The position numbers were made by a program, and so were the translations under genes. A DNA stretch of 64,000 nucleotides from Dictyobacter vulcani (lineage in GTDB: Bacteria; Chloroflexota; Ktedonobacteria; Ktedonobacterales; Ktedonobacteraceae). Location: contig NZ_BKZW01000001.1 of NCBI RefSeq assembly GCF_008974265.1, forward strand, positions 3,410,001-3,474,000. The letters are read 5' to 3'. Of the stretch, positions 24,977-34,045 are shown piece after piece. Positions within the stretch are counted from its first letter, which is position 1, and each line of letters opens with the position of its first letter. A model generated the notes under the pieces. That model was given only the letters and a program-made list of their open reading frames with translations. It made no database searches and was not told the origin of the DNA.

Positions 24977-26038
24977 AGTGTCGTTTTAATCTCCCTGTGT
25001 GCTTTTTTTCAATAATTGCTGTTGTGAATAAATTGTCTTATCGGATTCATAAAGTGTTGTATGGGCAAGTGCAGCATTGCACGATCGCATACGAGTACTC
25101 TCGTACCTTAATGCAAACGGGAAGCACACAGTGCCGCAGGCAATCAGCAACGAGAGGATCGATGCTTGGCGACACACACGCAATCATAAGGTAGGCGATG
25201 ATGTGATGACCCGTTCAGGAAGGAAAAGAGGCGAAGAGGATGCAAAGGGCATACTTATAAGCACTCACACGCATCTTTGTGTGAGCAAGCATCATAAGCG
25301 CCAATTCCTGCCGCAAAAGCCCAGGCGTGGTCGCTCAGGCGGCGTTGTAGACTGCAAGTGGTAATACCCTTTTCATATAACCTTAATTCCATGAATTTAT
25401 ACGTGTCCGTGAGAAATGGTACCATCCTGTACAAAAGATGTCAAGTGCGTATAGGGATAGTTGCAGCAGCATATCGGGTAATTAGAAATAGATGTTTTGT
25501 CTACGCGCTCCGTTTTGTGCTCAGTTCAGTTATGGACACATTACAGTGGTAGATTCAATCGTGATAACCATAAGTCATGCCTGGAACGAACATGCTCTTC
25601 CCGATTATCCCCTGATGTGTCTATGTTTCTTATGTTCTTATGCTTATGTTTAGCTTTACATCCCTTCCTCTAAGATCCATGTCACGTAAGATCCATGTCA
25701 CGTAAGATCCATGTCACGTAAGATTCATGTCACGACACACGGTAACACCGCTGGTTTCGACCCGTAGAATCACGAAGAGTAGACAGCGAGATACGCAAAT
25801 TCACGTATCATAAATAAGTAGATGCTTATGTATTATGCGTACTGCCTGTTTATAATCATTTTAGAGCAGCATACTATCACCAGGACCTTACATATATCCA
25901 TAGTTATTGTGCTTGGAAATACTTTTTCACGAAAAATTAGTAGTTGATCATTAATTAATGTGACGCTACTTTTTAAGTGTGAAAAACAGGTTCGAGATAT
26001 GTTGCTTAATATATATAGTATGAAAGAAGGATTATGTT
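24977..26038. other. Long intergenic region, no convincing gene
   Basis: About 1060 bases between divergent genes. Short open frames here lack ribosome-binding sites and protein-like composition. It contains a hairpin (CTCACAC/GTGTGAG, about 25265-25285), a CTTATGTTCTTATGCTTATG word at about 25628-25647 related to the CTTAAG-type repeats elsewhere, and the tandem repeat at 25671-25734. The right end is AT-rich and likely holds the promoter of the Asn/Asp-rich protein. Confidence 0.5.
25671..25734. repeat. Tandem repeat, 16 bp x 4
   Basis: The unit TAAGATCCATGTCACG occurs four times head to tail with one substitution in the last copy. It could be a set of protein-binding sites, since 16 bp is about one and a half helical turns, or a slippage product. 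Confidence 0.85.
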
Positions 26039-26698
26039 ATGTATCAGACAAAAGGAGCTAGAAAAATTCTAGCACAGGCTGGCTTTGTCATTCGAGCTCT
26101 GGTAGTGTGTCTGCTCCTCGTGGGAGGGGTGGTAGCTTTCCTGAATTATACCCAGGGAGGCATCTTAACTGCAAAAGCTGCGAGTGACCATGCTCATGTG
26201 ACGAACCCGATTTCAAGTACACCCTCAAGCCTTGCAGTGACTGTAGTGCCGTCTACGTCCGATGAGAAACCAACGGGACAAGATAGTGGATATCACTATA
26301 GTGACACTAACACTGCAGACACCCAGGGTGACACTGCGAGTGCAGACAATAACCATGGTAATACTATGGATACAGGCACTACTACAGGCACTACTACAGG
26401 CACTACTGGTAACGCTGACAATGCAGATAACACTCATGATAACGCTGACAATGCTGGCAATTCAGATAACGTTGACAACGCTGACAACGGACATGATGAC
26501 AACAGTTTTGCCAATAGCGACAATAAAGACAATGACCATGAGCATGAAAATCAGACAGAAAACCATCGTATAAATAATAACAACAATAATAATAACGACA
26601 ATGAAAGCATCAACATCCATCATGAGGAAAAACAGCAGCATCATGAGCAGCATGTTCTTCCTAAAATGCCTTTAACTGGTAGCGATCCACGATCATAG
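26039..26698 (+). CDS. Secreted or surface Asn/Asp/Thr-rich low-complexity protein
   Basis: 219 residues; GAAGGA precedes the ATG. A basic N-terminus and one hydrophobic helix (residues about 18-35, VIRALVVCLLLVGGVVAFL) act as signal or anchor. The remaining sequence is low-complexity: TGTTTGTT repeats, many N-A-D-N and D-N-x-D units, a polyasparagine run and a His/Gln-rich stretch. The end, LPKMPLTGSDPRS, resembles a sortase-like LPxTG word but has no following membrane helix and charged tail. The acidic DN repeats could bind calcium; this is speculation. It stands alone, followed by a clear terminator. Confidence 0.75.
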   Translation: MYQTKGARKILAQAGFVIRALVVCLLLVGGVVAFLNYTQGGILTAKAASDHAHVTNPISSTPSSLAVTVVPSTSDEKPTGQDSGYHYSDTNTADTQGDTASADNNHGNTMDTGTTTGTTTGTTGNADNADNTHDNADNAGNSDNVDNADNGHDDNSFANSDNKDNDHEHENQTENHRINNNNNNNNDNESINIHHEEKQQHHEQHVLPKMPLTGSDPRS

Positions 26699-26769
26699 GA
26701 ATGGAATAAGAGAGGATGCGTGAAGCAACGTCGTAACAGGTTTCCTCTCTTTTGCTTCCAAAGAGAGAA

Positions 26770-26807
26770 GCCCTCTGCCGCGTGTATAGTGGCAGAGGGC
26801 TTTTTTT
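26770..26807 (+). terminator. Rho-independent terminator
   Basis: GCCCTCTGCC / GGCAGAGGGC stem with an 11-base loop, followed by seven T residues, about 70 bases after the low-complexity gene. The convergent beta-propeller gene also ends nearby (26839). Confidence 0.9.
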
Positions 26808-26838
26808 GTTGAGTTCTGGTTTTGAGTATCCCAGGGCT

Positions 26839-28269
26839 TTACGGAACAGCGACCCAGACATAGGTGAGACCATCACCACCTGAAGCTATGTGTTTACTAT
26901 CAGGTGACCAGGCGATACTATTCCCGTTGCTTCCGTGATGATAGGTCGTAACCACGCGGCCGCTGACTGTATCCATAATCTTGATATCAGAGGGCGCATC
27001 GCCAGGGCTAAAGGCAAGATATTTGCCATCAGGAGACCATCGCGGGTTCGTTACATCCAGGTAGGTCTTTATTTTTGTGGCACTGGCAACATTCCAGATA
27101 TACGTTGAGACATTTGAGGCCGTCGAATTACGGCCAACGTCGGTTGTCGCAAGTTGTTTGCTATCGGGCGACCAGCTTATGCTCATGGTTTCAAGCGATA
27201 CCTGCGTACCCGGGAGTGTGTGGATAATCTGGCCACTGGTTGCATCGAGGATAGAGACAATGCCTGTCGTTAGATCACCGGCCGCAAGATATTTGCCATC
27301 AGGTGACCAGGATAACACTAATGGGGTAGTCAGCGCCAGACGCGTGTCCTGCCGTTGTCCCGTCGCAACATTATAGGAGACAAGGATATCAGTAAATGGC
27401 ATGGAGCCTTTTGCGTTTGCTGGCGACATGATGATGATTTTAAGAACGTTGCCATCAGGAGACCAGCTGAGCTCTGGCGGGATATGTGCCAGATAGACTT
27501 TGCCTCCCTCTGTTGCTTGTGAGAAAGGATAGGTAAGAGATTTGAGTTGTTTGCCAGTATGGGCATCCAGCACCACGATGTGATCTACCTGCCAGACCGC
27601 CACCATCTTATTATCCGGTGAGAGTTGAGAAGATAACCACGTTGTTAAACCCTGAGTATGAACAGGGTATTGGATGACATGCTTACCGGTGAAGGCATCC
27701 CAACTGTAGAGTTGAGAACCGGTTGAGAAAACACGCTTACCATCATGTGTCCATTCTATTCCAGTAACAATGTCATCTTGCGGATAGCTATAGATCGTTG
27801 TGCCTGGTCTGGTGGCAGCCGCGCCTGTGCTAGTATCTCCTGGTGCGTGATGGGCAAGCTGATTTTGAGCACCGGTGACAATAAAGAAAACCGCGCTACC
27901 AATAACGGCGAAGATGATAACAGCAACTGCCAGCATGCTTAACGTTCTTTTGACCAGGGTAAATCTGGACAAGGGATGAGCTTGTTGTATTGATCGTAGT
28001 TCCATGAAAATGACTCCTCTATCATCTGGGGTATAGGTGCGCCGCCGGGTGGGTGCTTGAGCTTTAGCGGCCGTGATACGAGTCAGGGCGTTCTGTAGTG
28101 AGCGCTGATCTTGCTGCATCTGAACCTTAACATCCTCGGTCGCGAGCACCTGCCGTAAATCATGTAGAAAGCGCCGGTCGATATTCGTTGTATCAGGATT
28201 AGAGGTAGAGAGCTGATCCACCAGCTGCTCGACATCATCACTATTGAATGGTTGTTTGGGATCAGCCAT
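26839..28269 (-). CDS. Membrane-anchored WD40-like beta-propeller protein (likely partner of the ECF sigma factor)
   Basis: 476 residues from the ATG at 28269, preceded by GGAAGGAAG. The first 105 residues are cytoplasmic and helical, a membrane helix follows at about 109-132, and the outer part consists of WD40/TolB-like blades with repeated LSWSPDGKYLA, SWSPDSKQLA and AWSPDSKHIASGG words. The start overlaps the end of the sigma-factor gene, and the topology (cytoplasmic N-terminal domain, one helix, outer sensor domain) matches that of many anti-sigma factors, so it probably holds the sigma factor at the membrane. This role is inferred from position and topology; no ZAS zinc motif is visible. 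Confidence 0.85.
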   Translation of the reverse strand: MADPKQPFNSDDVEQLVDQLSTSNPDTTNIDRRFLHDLRQVLATEDVKVQMQQDQRSLQNALTRITAAKAQAPTRRRTYTPDDRGVIFMELRSIQQAHPLSRFTLVKRTLSMLAVAVIIFAVIGSAVFFIVTGAQNQLAHHAPGDTSTGAAATRPGTTIYSYPQDDIVTGIEWTHDGKRVFSTGSQLYSWDAFTGKHVIQYPVHTQGLTTWLSSQLSPDNKMVAVWQVDHIVVLDAHTGKQLKSLTYPFSQATEGGKVYLAHIPPELSWSPDGNVLKIIIMSPANAKGSMPFTDILVSYNVATGQRQDTRLALTTPLVLSWSPDGKYLAAGDLTTGIVSILDATSGQIIHTLPGTQVSLETMSISWSPDSKQLATTDVGRNSTASNVSTYIWNVASATKIKTYLDVTNPRWSPDGKYLAFSPGDAPSDIKIMDTVSGRVVTTYHHGSNGNSIAWSPDSKHIASGGDGLTYVWVAVP

Positions 28270-28821
28270 TATCTCTTCCTTCCTTTTGTCCATAGGCTAA
28301 GCGCAGCACATTCAGGGTGCGAGCAAACTGCGTGCGAATAGCGCCTTCAGTTTTGCCTAATTGTTTCGCAATCTCGCTACAGCGTAGTCCGTGCACCAGG
28401 CGTAGTCGCAACACTCGTTGTTGTGCCGCGGGCAACTTATCAACGAGTGCATACAAATTCAGATAATCTTCGCTGCGCTCCATCAAGCGCTCCGGCGAAA
28501 GCTCTTCATCGTAGTAGATTTGCTCATAAAGATCATCGACATTCAAAGTGGTCCACGCGTAGATTTTTGTCGGTATACATCAACAAGTTTATTGCGAGCA
28601 ACGCGCCAGAGCCATTTAGCCTGTTGTGGCTCAGACAGATCCTGAAACGATGGTTTTTCCAGGCACGCCATGAATATATCCACCAGCACATCCTCAGCAT
28701 CCTCTTGCGAGCGCAAATGCAGGCGCAGATAGGTAAACAGGCGCGGCGCATAGAGCTGATAGAGTGCAGTGAACTGTTCTTCGGCCGCGGTAGCCTTTTT
28801 TATCTGTAACGGTTGATACAT
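28262..28821 (-). pseudogene. ECF-type RNA polymerase sigma factor, frameshifted
   Basis: Two frames form one sigma factor of about 186 residues. The first (from the ATG at 28821) holds region 2: FTALYQLYAPRLFTYLRLHL, SQEDAEDVLVDIFMACLEK and WLWRVARNKLVDVYRQK. The second holds region 4: LPAAQQRVLRLRLVHGLRCS and EIAKQLGKTEGAIRTQFARTL. Adding one A to the five-A run at about 28564-28568 (minus-strand sense) reads through as YRQKIYAWTTLNVDDLY. The end overlaps the start of the beta-propeller protein gene. The factor would direct polymerase to a stress or envelope regulon. The frameshift may be real or a sequence error. Confidence 0.82.
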
Positions 28822-28965
28822 GTGTACATCCTGATAAAAGCAGAATAAATTTTCGCATGCGAGTAATTCCGTAGATACATGTCGTAGCCGATGGCAAAAC
28901 GTTACAGTCGCTATGGACCATCTGGTTAGATTGTATTACGCCGAGGTTTAAGAGGGGGAGGATGG

Positions 28966-29439
28966 CTATTTAAGCCAGCGTGGCATCTCGTCGTGATCGA
29001 TGCCGAAATGATGAGCGATTTCGTGGAGTACAGTAGCCCGGACCTGCCTGCGGATACGATTGGGTTTTCCCTGACAATAGGCCTCGATCGGTTTTTGAAA
29101 GATAGTAATATGTTCGGGTAAGCTATGCAGGTGTCCTATGGAGGTGAGTGGATTACCCTGGTAGAGGCCAAGCAGGCTATGGCCATCGGTGATATTCATG
29201 CGTTCACGTAGCTCCGCATCTGGTTCGTCCTCGACAAAGATGGCCAGGTTCGCCATATAGGGCTCAAATTCAGCGGGAATGTCGTTGAGTGCTTCCTGTA
29301 CGAGTTGCTCAAAATAATCGGTGGAGAGTGGTGCAGTGGGGGAATCATCAGGATCGTCAACTATTTCTGTGGGATTAGAACTTTCAGTCTCGACCGCTTC
29401 ATCCGGGAAGGATGGCTCTGTTCTACGCGGTGTCGTCAC
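28966..29439 (-). CDS. Zincin-like metallopeptidase family protein
   Basis: 157 residues from the GTG at 29439. The first 50 are acidic and low-complexity. The conserved part runs from FEQLVQEALNDIPAEF through NLAIFVEDEPDAELR and ends in the zinc motif HEIAHHFGIDHDEM, which supplies two histidines, the catalytic glutamate and a third ligand. This matches the small cytoplasmic zincin_1 family (PF06262); substrates are unknown. The start overlaps the end of an upstream small membrane-protein frame by four bases (GTGA), suggesting translational coupling. Confidence 0.88.
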   Translation of the reverse strand: MTTPRRTEPSFPDEAVETESSNPTEIVDDPDDSPTAPLSTDYFEQLVQEALNDIPAEFEPYMANLAIFVEDEPDAELRERMNITDGHSLLGLYQGNPLTSIGHLHSLPEHITIFQKPIEAYCQGKPNRIRRQVRATVLHEIAHHFGIDHDEMPRWLK

Positions 29440-29697
29440 CAGAGCGCGAGCAGGCTGGCAGCGAGCAGACCAAGCATGATCAATAGTTTGTTCGTATCGT
29501 TAATAGGTAGCGTGATGATCAGGAAGGTCAGGATACAGAAAGCCAGAAACACACACAGGCCGCGAAACAGGCAAGATCTGGCGACAGATTGATATGAGCG
29601 ATGCTCTGTCGGCTCATCTGCTAACTCTATGCTGGCATCTGTTGCATGTGAATGTTGATGTTCACTATAATTTTCCTTTAATATACCCTTCTCAGGC
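29436..29697 (-). CDS. Possible small two-helix membrane protein, start unclear
   Basis: An open minus-strand frame encodes about 85 residues: a polar stretch (ENYSEHQHSHATDASIELAD) followed by two hydrophobic segments (LCVFLAFCILTFLIITL and LLIMLGLLAASLLALW) and a TGA that overlaps the GTG of the metallopeptidase gene. No ATG, GTG or TTG lies in frame before the helices, although AAAGGAAA is present near 29675. A rare start codon, a sequence error or a decayed gene are all possible. The overlap and composition argue for coding origin. Confidence 0.4.
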
Positions 29698-29896
29698 TCT
29701 TAAGTTCTTAAGTCTCTGGTTCAAGTGAAATTATCTGTGAAGTCAGGATACATGAAAGCAGAAACACACACAGGCCCTGAGCATCAAGCAATGATACATT
29801 CTCATTGCCACGATATTGATGGTTTTTCTCTTTCAAGTGAAATTATTGTGCAGATCATATGTTCAATGACATCAAATGATCAAGAAAAATGAAAAT

Positions 29897-30044
29897 GTAG
29901 GTTCGACCTTGAGATCGATTGGCTCTCTTCATGTTCATCTCGCCCATAATTGATGGTTCCTCTATGTGCACCTCATCCCACCACGATTGCCTTCGGAGCG
30001 AGATTGATGTAAGGGAAGAAATCGACCTCAAGGGTCGAACCTAC
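29897..30044. repeat. Palindromic repeat, family B (paired arms) in a 590-base gap
   Basis: GTAGGTTCGACCTTGAGATC (29897-29916, continuing GATT) is repeated in inverse orientation at 30020-30044 (AATCGACCTCAAGGGTCGAA, then CCTAC). The rest of the gap 29700-30230 holds no gene. A CTTAAGTTCTTAAG word lies at 29699-29712, related to the CTTAAG units near 39.5 kb. Confidence 0.75.
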
Positions 30045-30230
30045 TTTTCTTACCAATGCCGTCCTTTACGTAGAGAGAAATCATATGTAATTTACGGGAA
30101 TGACTGGTTATGGTTGTAATATACCTGAAGTGGGAAAATGTTGGGGTGGTGGTTTTGTCTATATGGGGGGCTTTTCTGTTGTGGGGAATGTCAGGATTTG
30201 TTGGTTCCTGTGGAATCGAGGGGGGAGGCA

Positions 30231-30259
30231 TTGACTTTGAGAAATGGGCATGTTATATA
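30231..30259 (+). promoter_or_regulatory. Sigma70-type promoter of the lysine operon
   Basis: TTGACT (30231-30236), a 17-base spacer and TATATA (30254-30259). Transcription should begin near 30266, about 25 bases before the first T-box stem. Confidence 0.7.
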
Positions 30260-30290
30260 TTTCTATAGGGAAACGAACAATCACATAATG

Positions 30291-30577
30291 ATAAAAGCTT
30301 TGACAGGATAAGTAACGATCTAGCGTTGCGAACAGAGAGTAGATAGCTAGTGAGAAGTCTACACGTGTACCGGTCGTGAATAAGAACCTGCAGCTGCGAG
30401 AAGAAATCGCGTGAGCGAGAGTAGAACTCTGCCGGTGACCACCGTGAATGGGTCTGAGTATGTATGAAGATACATACTTGCTGAGGTTGCTATCGTGAGG
30501 TGGCAATGAATGCAGGTGGCAACACGAGAGTTTAGGTGCTCTTCGTCCTGAGTAGTAGGATGAAGGGCTTTTTTATT
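30291..30577 (+). promoter_or_regulatory. T-box leader 1 (specifier AAG, lysine)
   Basis: The leader begins AAAAGCTTTGACAGGATAAG, a typical stem I base, and contains the GAATAAGA specifier region with AAG at 30382-30384. The conserved T-box AGGTGGCAACACGAG follows at 30514-30528. The terminator stem GCTCTTCGTCCT / AGGATGAAGGGC with a T-run closes it (30538-30576). Uncharged tRNA-Lys should pair its anticodon with AAG and its 3' end with TGGC (30517-30520), favouring the antiterminator and transcription into T-box 2. TGGC would fit a G at tRNA position 73. Confidence 0.9.
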
Positions 30578-30614
30578 TGTCCTTTATCCAGAGTACATAG
30601 ACAATAGAACAGCA

Positions 30615-30900
30615 GTTAAAGCGGTGTGGGGAAAAGTAACGGTCTAATGGCGCATCCAGAGAGCGAACTGGTGCTGGAAATGTTCGTATGGCCATCCCGT
30701 GAATAAGACCCTGAAGCTACAAGGAAGAAATCGCGTTCGCGCGAGAGTAGAACTTTGTCGACTCGCCCTCGTTACCGGGTGGTTACAGAAATGCTTATTT
30801 CTGTACACTGAGGCCTATGCTATGAGGTATAGGCGAATGAGGGTGGTACCACGAGAGTTGATGCTCTTCGTCCTTACACGGAGGATGAAGGGCTTTTTTT
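30615..30900 (+). promoter_or_regulatory. T-box leader 2 (specifier AAG, lysine), in tandem
   Basis: Starts near AAAGCGGTGTGGGGAAAAGT; specifier GAATAAGA with AAG at 30705-30707; T-box GGGTGGTACCACGAGAG at 30841-30857; terminator GCTCTTCGTCCT / AGGATGAAGGGC then T7 ending at 30900. It lies 38 bases after leader 1 and 57 bases before lysW. Its tRNA-end pairing word is TGGT, which fits A at position 73. Two complete T-boxes in series mean a transcript must pass two independent tRNA-Lys checks. Confidence 0.92.
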
Positions 30901-30956
30901 GTCGAAAAATTTTAGCGGCATCTACAGTAATAATAGAGATTAGAGGAGTTGAGAAG

Positions 30957-31121
30957 ATGACAGCACAATGTCCAGAATGTGAAGCAGCGATCGATGTTCA
31001 GGGTTTGATGGTGGGTGAGATTACCTTCTGTCCTGATTGTAATGCTGAACTGGAAGTTATTAACGTAGAGCAGCCTGAAGTAGCCCTGGCCCCAGAGGTC
31101 GAGGAAGATTGGGGGGAGTAA
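30957..31121 (+). CDS. lysW: LysW, amino-group carrier protein for lysine biosynthesis
   Basis: 54 residues from the ATG at 30957 with GAGGAG upstream; the frame is open further upstream through the T-box, but that part is not coding. Two CPxC pairs (CPEC at 5-8, CPDC at 25-28) bind zinc, and the acidic protein ends in EDWGE. The gamma-carboxyl of that last glutamate is joined to the amino group of alpha-aminoadipate by LysX; LysW then carries the intermediate through LysZ, LysY, LysJ and LysK. The five-residue end matches the family exactly. It is the first gene of the operon and is followed by lysX after four bases. Confidence 0.95.
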   Translation: MTAQCPECEAAIDVQGLMVGEITFCPDCNAELEVINVEQPEVALAPEVEEDWGE

Positions 31122-31125
31122 CCCT

Positions 31126-31989
31126 ATGCGCCTGGCTATCCTGACATCACGCGTTCGCGTGGAAGAGAAATTGTTGGTGGAAGCGTTGCGACAGCGTGCG
31201 ATCGATTTTGACGTCATTGATGATGGCGATCTGCTATTCGATCTGGCGCAGCCGCAGGAGCGCTGGCAAGCGTATGATGCCGTGCTCTGTCGCAGCGTCA
31301 GTCAGTCCCGTGGCCTGGCTGTTCTGCATGTGTTGGAACACTGGGGGATCCCGGTGTTTAATTCGGCGGCGGTGACCGCTGTATGTAACGATAAATTGTT
31401 GACGTCGCTGGCCCTGGTGCGGGCTGGCTTGCCGGTGCCGCGCACGCTGCTGGCCTTTGATGAGGAGCGTACGCTGGAAGGTATTGAGGCGGTAGGTTAT
31501 CCCGCTGTGCTCAAGCCGATCAGCGGTTCCTGGGGACGCTTGCTGGCCCGGATCAATGATCGCGATGCCGCCGAGGCGGTGATTGAGCATCAAGAGACGC
31601 TGGGCTCATATCAACATCATATCCATTATATTCAGCAGCACGTGGAGAAGCCCAACCGTGATATCCGCGCTTTTGTGCTGGGTGAGCGCACGATCTGCGC
31701 TATCTATCGTACGAGCGCCCACTGGGTCACCAACACTGCTCGTGGAGCTGTCACCGAGAATTGCCCTGTGACGCCTGAACTGGATAGCCTGTGTGTGCGG
31801 GCGGCCCGTGCCGTAGGTGGTGGCATCCTGGCCGTGGATATCTTTGAAGATCCTGAACGCGGCCTGCTGGTCAATGAGATCAATGCCACAATGGAGTTCC
31901 GTAACAGTATTGCTCCAACGGGTGTGAATATTCCGCACGAGATGATCGAGTATATCTTCAGTCAGGTGCGTGAGGGGGTGACGCAATGA
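31126..31989 (+). CDS. lysX: LysW-alpha-aminoadipate ligase LysX (ATP-grasp)
   Basis: 287 residues, RimK-like ATP-grasp fold. [20 protein letters not shown] starts the ATP-grasp module, [16 protein letters not shown] is the phosphate loop, and [20 protein letters not shown] carries metal ligands and substrate-side residues. It uses ATP to join alpha-aminoadipate (or possibly glutamate) to the C-terminal glutamate of LysW. GGGGGAG precedes the ATG, four bases after the lysW stop. The homocitrate-synthase and homoaconitase genes in the same operon favour lysine over the arginine branch. A dual role cannot be excluded. Confidence 0.94.
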   Translation: MRLAILTSRVRVEEKLLVEALRQRAIDFDVIDDGDLLFDLAQPQERWQAYDAVLCRSVSQSRGLAVLHVLEHWGIPVFNSAAVTAVCNDKLLTSLALVRAGLPVPRTLLAFDEERTLEGIEAVGYPAVLKPISGSWGRLLARINDRDAAEAVIEHQETLGSYQHHIHYIQQHVEKPNRDIRAFVLGERTICAIYRTSAHWVTNTARGAVTENCPVTPELDSLCVRAARAVGGGILAVDIFEDPERGLLVNEINATMEFRNSIAPTGVNIPHEMIEYIFSQVREGVTQ

Positions 31990-33050
31990 GTCGAATACGC
32001 GTGAGTATCCTGGGTGGATCAGGTTATACCGGTGGCGAGTTGATGCGATTGCTCCTGTTTCATCCGATGGTCGAGATCAGCCAGATCGCATCGGGGAGTC
32101 AGGCCGGACACTTTGTGCATAGCGCCCACCCCAATCTGCGCAAGATCTGCACGCTGCGTTTCTGTCATCCCGACGACCTGACGACCTGTGATATTCTCTT
32201 TTTGTGTCTGCCGCATGGCGTCTCCTCGGGTGAGATCGCCCGCTATCGTGCGCTGGCACCACGTGTGATCGATCTTTCTGGCGACTTCCGTTTGCGCTCC
32301 CCCGAGCTCTATCGGCGCTGGTATGGGCATGAGCATCTGGCTCCGGAACTGCTACCCGAGGCAGTCTATGGATTGCCCGAGCTGCATCGTGGCGAGTTAG
32401 CCGAGGCCGCACTGGTCAGTGGTACCGGTTGCATGGCGACCACCTCGATCCTGGGACTGGCTCCACTGTATCGAGCGGGCATCGTCAATCAGGCGTTGCC
32501 ACTGGTGGTGGAGGCCAAAGTTGGCTCTTCGGCCGCCGGTGCGAAAGCCGGACCATCCAGCCACCATCCTGATCGCAGTGGTGCGGTGCGCTCCTTTGAG
32601 CCGACCGGCCATCGCCATACGGCCGAGCTGATCCAGGAACTAGGACAATTGGATGGTGGGGCTGAACTGAAGCAGATCGTGGCCTTCTCGGCCACTGCCG
32701 TGGAACTGGTGCGTGGCATTCTGGTGACGGCCCATGTCTTTCTGCATGAGCAGCTTGAAGAAAAGGCCATCTGGCGCATCTTCCGCGAAGCCTATCAGCG
32801 CGAGGCATTTATACGCCTGGTGAAAGAGCGCAACGGTGTCTATCGCTATCCCGAGCCCAAGATTCTGGCTGGTAGCAACTATTGTGATGTTGGTTTTGAG
32901 GTCGATCTGGAGCAGCGGCGCGTGGTTGTGATGGCGGCCCTCGATAATCTGATGAAGGGTGCCGCCGGTAATGGGGTCCAGGCCTTGAATTGTATGTTGG
33001 GGTGGGACGAGACATTAGGATTAACCTTTCCGGGTTTGCATCCCGCGTAG
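31986..33050 (+). CDS. lysY: LysW-aminoadipyl phosphate reductase LysY (ArgC-like)
   Basis: 354 residues. The N-terminal [14 protein letters not shown] binds NADPH; the nucleophilic Cys149 lies in [14 protein letters not shown]; the family motif [20 protein letters not shown] follows, and the C-terminus has [17 protein letters not shown]. It reduces LysW-bound aminoadipyl phosphate to the semialdehyde. The ATG overlaps the lysX stop (ATGA), indicating coupled translation. The TAG stop lies within the first family B palindrome word (CGTAGGTTCGG), so a repeat array sits directly against the coding end inside the operon. Confidence 0.94.
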   Translation: MSRIRVSILGGSGYTGGELMRLLLFHPMVEISQIASGSQAGHFVHSAHPNLRKICTLRFCHPDDLTTCDILFLCLPHGVSSGEIARYRALAPRVIDLSGDFRLRSPELYRRWYGHEHLAPELLPEAVYGLPELHRGELAEAALVSGTGCMATTSILGLAPLYRAGIVNQALPLVVEAKVGSSAAGAKAGPSSHHPDRSGAVRSFEPTGHRHTAELIQELGQLDGGAELKQIVAFSATAVELVRGILVTAHVFLHEQLEEKAIWRIFREAYQREAFIRLVKERNGVYRYPEPKILAGSNYCDVGFEVDLEQRRVVVMAALDNLMKGAAGNGVQALNCMLGWDETLGLTFPGLHPA

Positions 33051-33110
33051 GTTCGGGCCTTGAGCCCGATTGGCCTTGAGCCCGATTGGCCTTGAGTCCG
33101 ATTGGACTTG
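33048..33110. repeat. Family B palindromes between lysY and lysZ
   Basis: GTAGGTTCGGGCCTTGAGCC at the lysY stop is followed by three short copies of (C)CTTGAG(C/T)CCGATTGG. It lies inside the lysine operon, 14 bases before the lysZ start, so its hairpins are probably part of the mRNA. Confidence 0.7.
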
Positions 33111-33123
33111 ATTTTTTGAAAGG

Positions 33124-34016
33124 ATGTGTGTGATGACGCTGGTAATTAAGATTGGTGGGGGCGCCGGGGTGGCGACGACAGCGATTATAGCGGAGATCGC
33201 GGAGCTGGTGGCGGCCGGTGAACGGGTAGTGCTTTTACATGGAGGCTCGGATCTGACGAATACATTGTCTGAGCGGTTGGGGCATCCGCAGCGGATGATT
33301 ACGTCGCCGAGCGGCATGACGAGTCGCTATACCAATCACGAGACGCTGGAGATTTTTTCGATGGCGGTGGCGGGCCAGATTAATACGGATCTGGTGGCGC
33401 AGCTCCAGGGACGTGGGTGAATGCGTTTGGGCTGGCTGGTGTGGATGGTCGGCTGCTGGTGGCGCGGCGTAAGGCGCTGGTGCGTTCTGTGACCCCGGAA
33501 GGCCGGACCCAGATCCTGCGTGATGACTATACCGGTCAGATTGAACAGGTGAATAGTGTGTTGTTGGAGCAACTGCTGGATGCTGGCTATATACCGGTGA
33601 TTGCTCCTCTGGCCTTGAGTCATCAGGGGGAGAGACTGAATGTGGATGGTGATCGGGCTGCGGCTGCGGTGGCTGCGGCCCTGCACGCCGAGGCATTGAT
33701 CATTATGACCAATGTGCCGGGATTGCTGAGCGATCCACAGGATAGCGCGACGTTGATCCCTTCGATCGCTGCTGAGCAGCTAGAGAGCTATATGGATTAT
33801 GCGAAGGGACGCATGCGTAAGAAGTTGTTGGGCGCTCAGGAGGCGTTGAAGGGGGGTGTGGCACGCGTCTGTATCGGGAGCACGTCGCTGCGAGCTGTAC
33901 TTGCTGGTGCGGGTACGACTATTGCTACTACCACTATGAATGGACAGGCACAGACAGATTCTATAGAAGAAAACAGGCAGGCACCCCTTCGTGAGATGGT
34001 GTCACTGCGTAAATAA
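33124..34016 (+). pseudogene. lysZ: LysW-aminoadipate kinase LysZ (ArgB-like), frame interrupted once
   Basis: Two frames make one amino-acid kinase of about 297 residues. The first has VIKIGGGAGV and VVLLHGGSDLTN (ATP/substrate loops) and runs to QLQGRG-stop at 33418-33420. The second continues VNAFGLAGVDGRLLVARR, then VIAPLALSHQGERLNVDGDR and ALIIMTNVPGLL. Adding one G to the GGG at 33415-33417 gives the family-like GRGVNAFGLAGVDG. LysZ phosphorylates LysW-aminoadipate for reduction by LysY. The shift creates a GTGA overlap, so two-part translation is conceivable, but a missing base in the sequence is the simplest explanation. Confidence 0.85.
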
Positions 34017-34045
34017 TCACAAGAGAAAGAGGAGGGAGGTCCCAG

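Noticed and set aside
24986..25552. Several short frames in the gap upstream of the ABC-F gene
   Set aside because: No ribosome-binding sites, no recognisable motifs, and overlap on both strands.
30699..30956. Upstream extension of lysW through the T-box
   Set aside because: The region is the second T-box and terminator; lysW with its conserved N-terminus starts at 30957.
33415..33420. lysZ as two separate functional genes joined by a GTGA overlap
   Set aside because: The two halves are parts of one kinase domain, and one added G restores the exact family sequence; separate function is unlikely.
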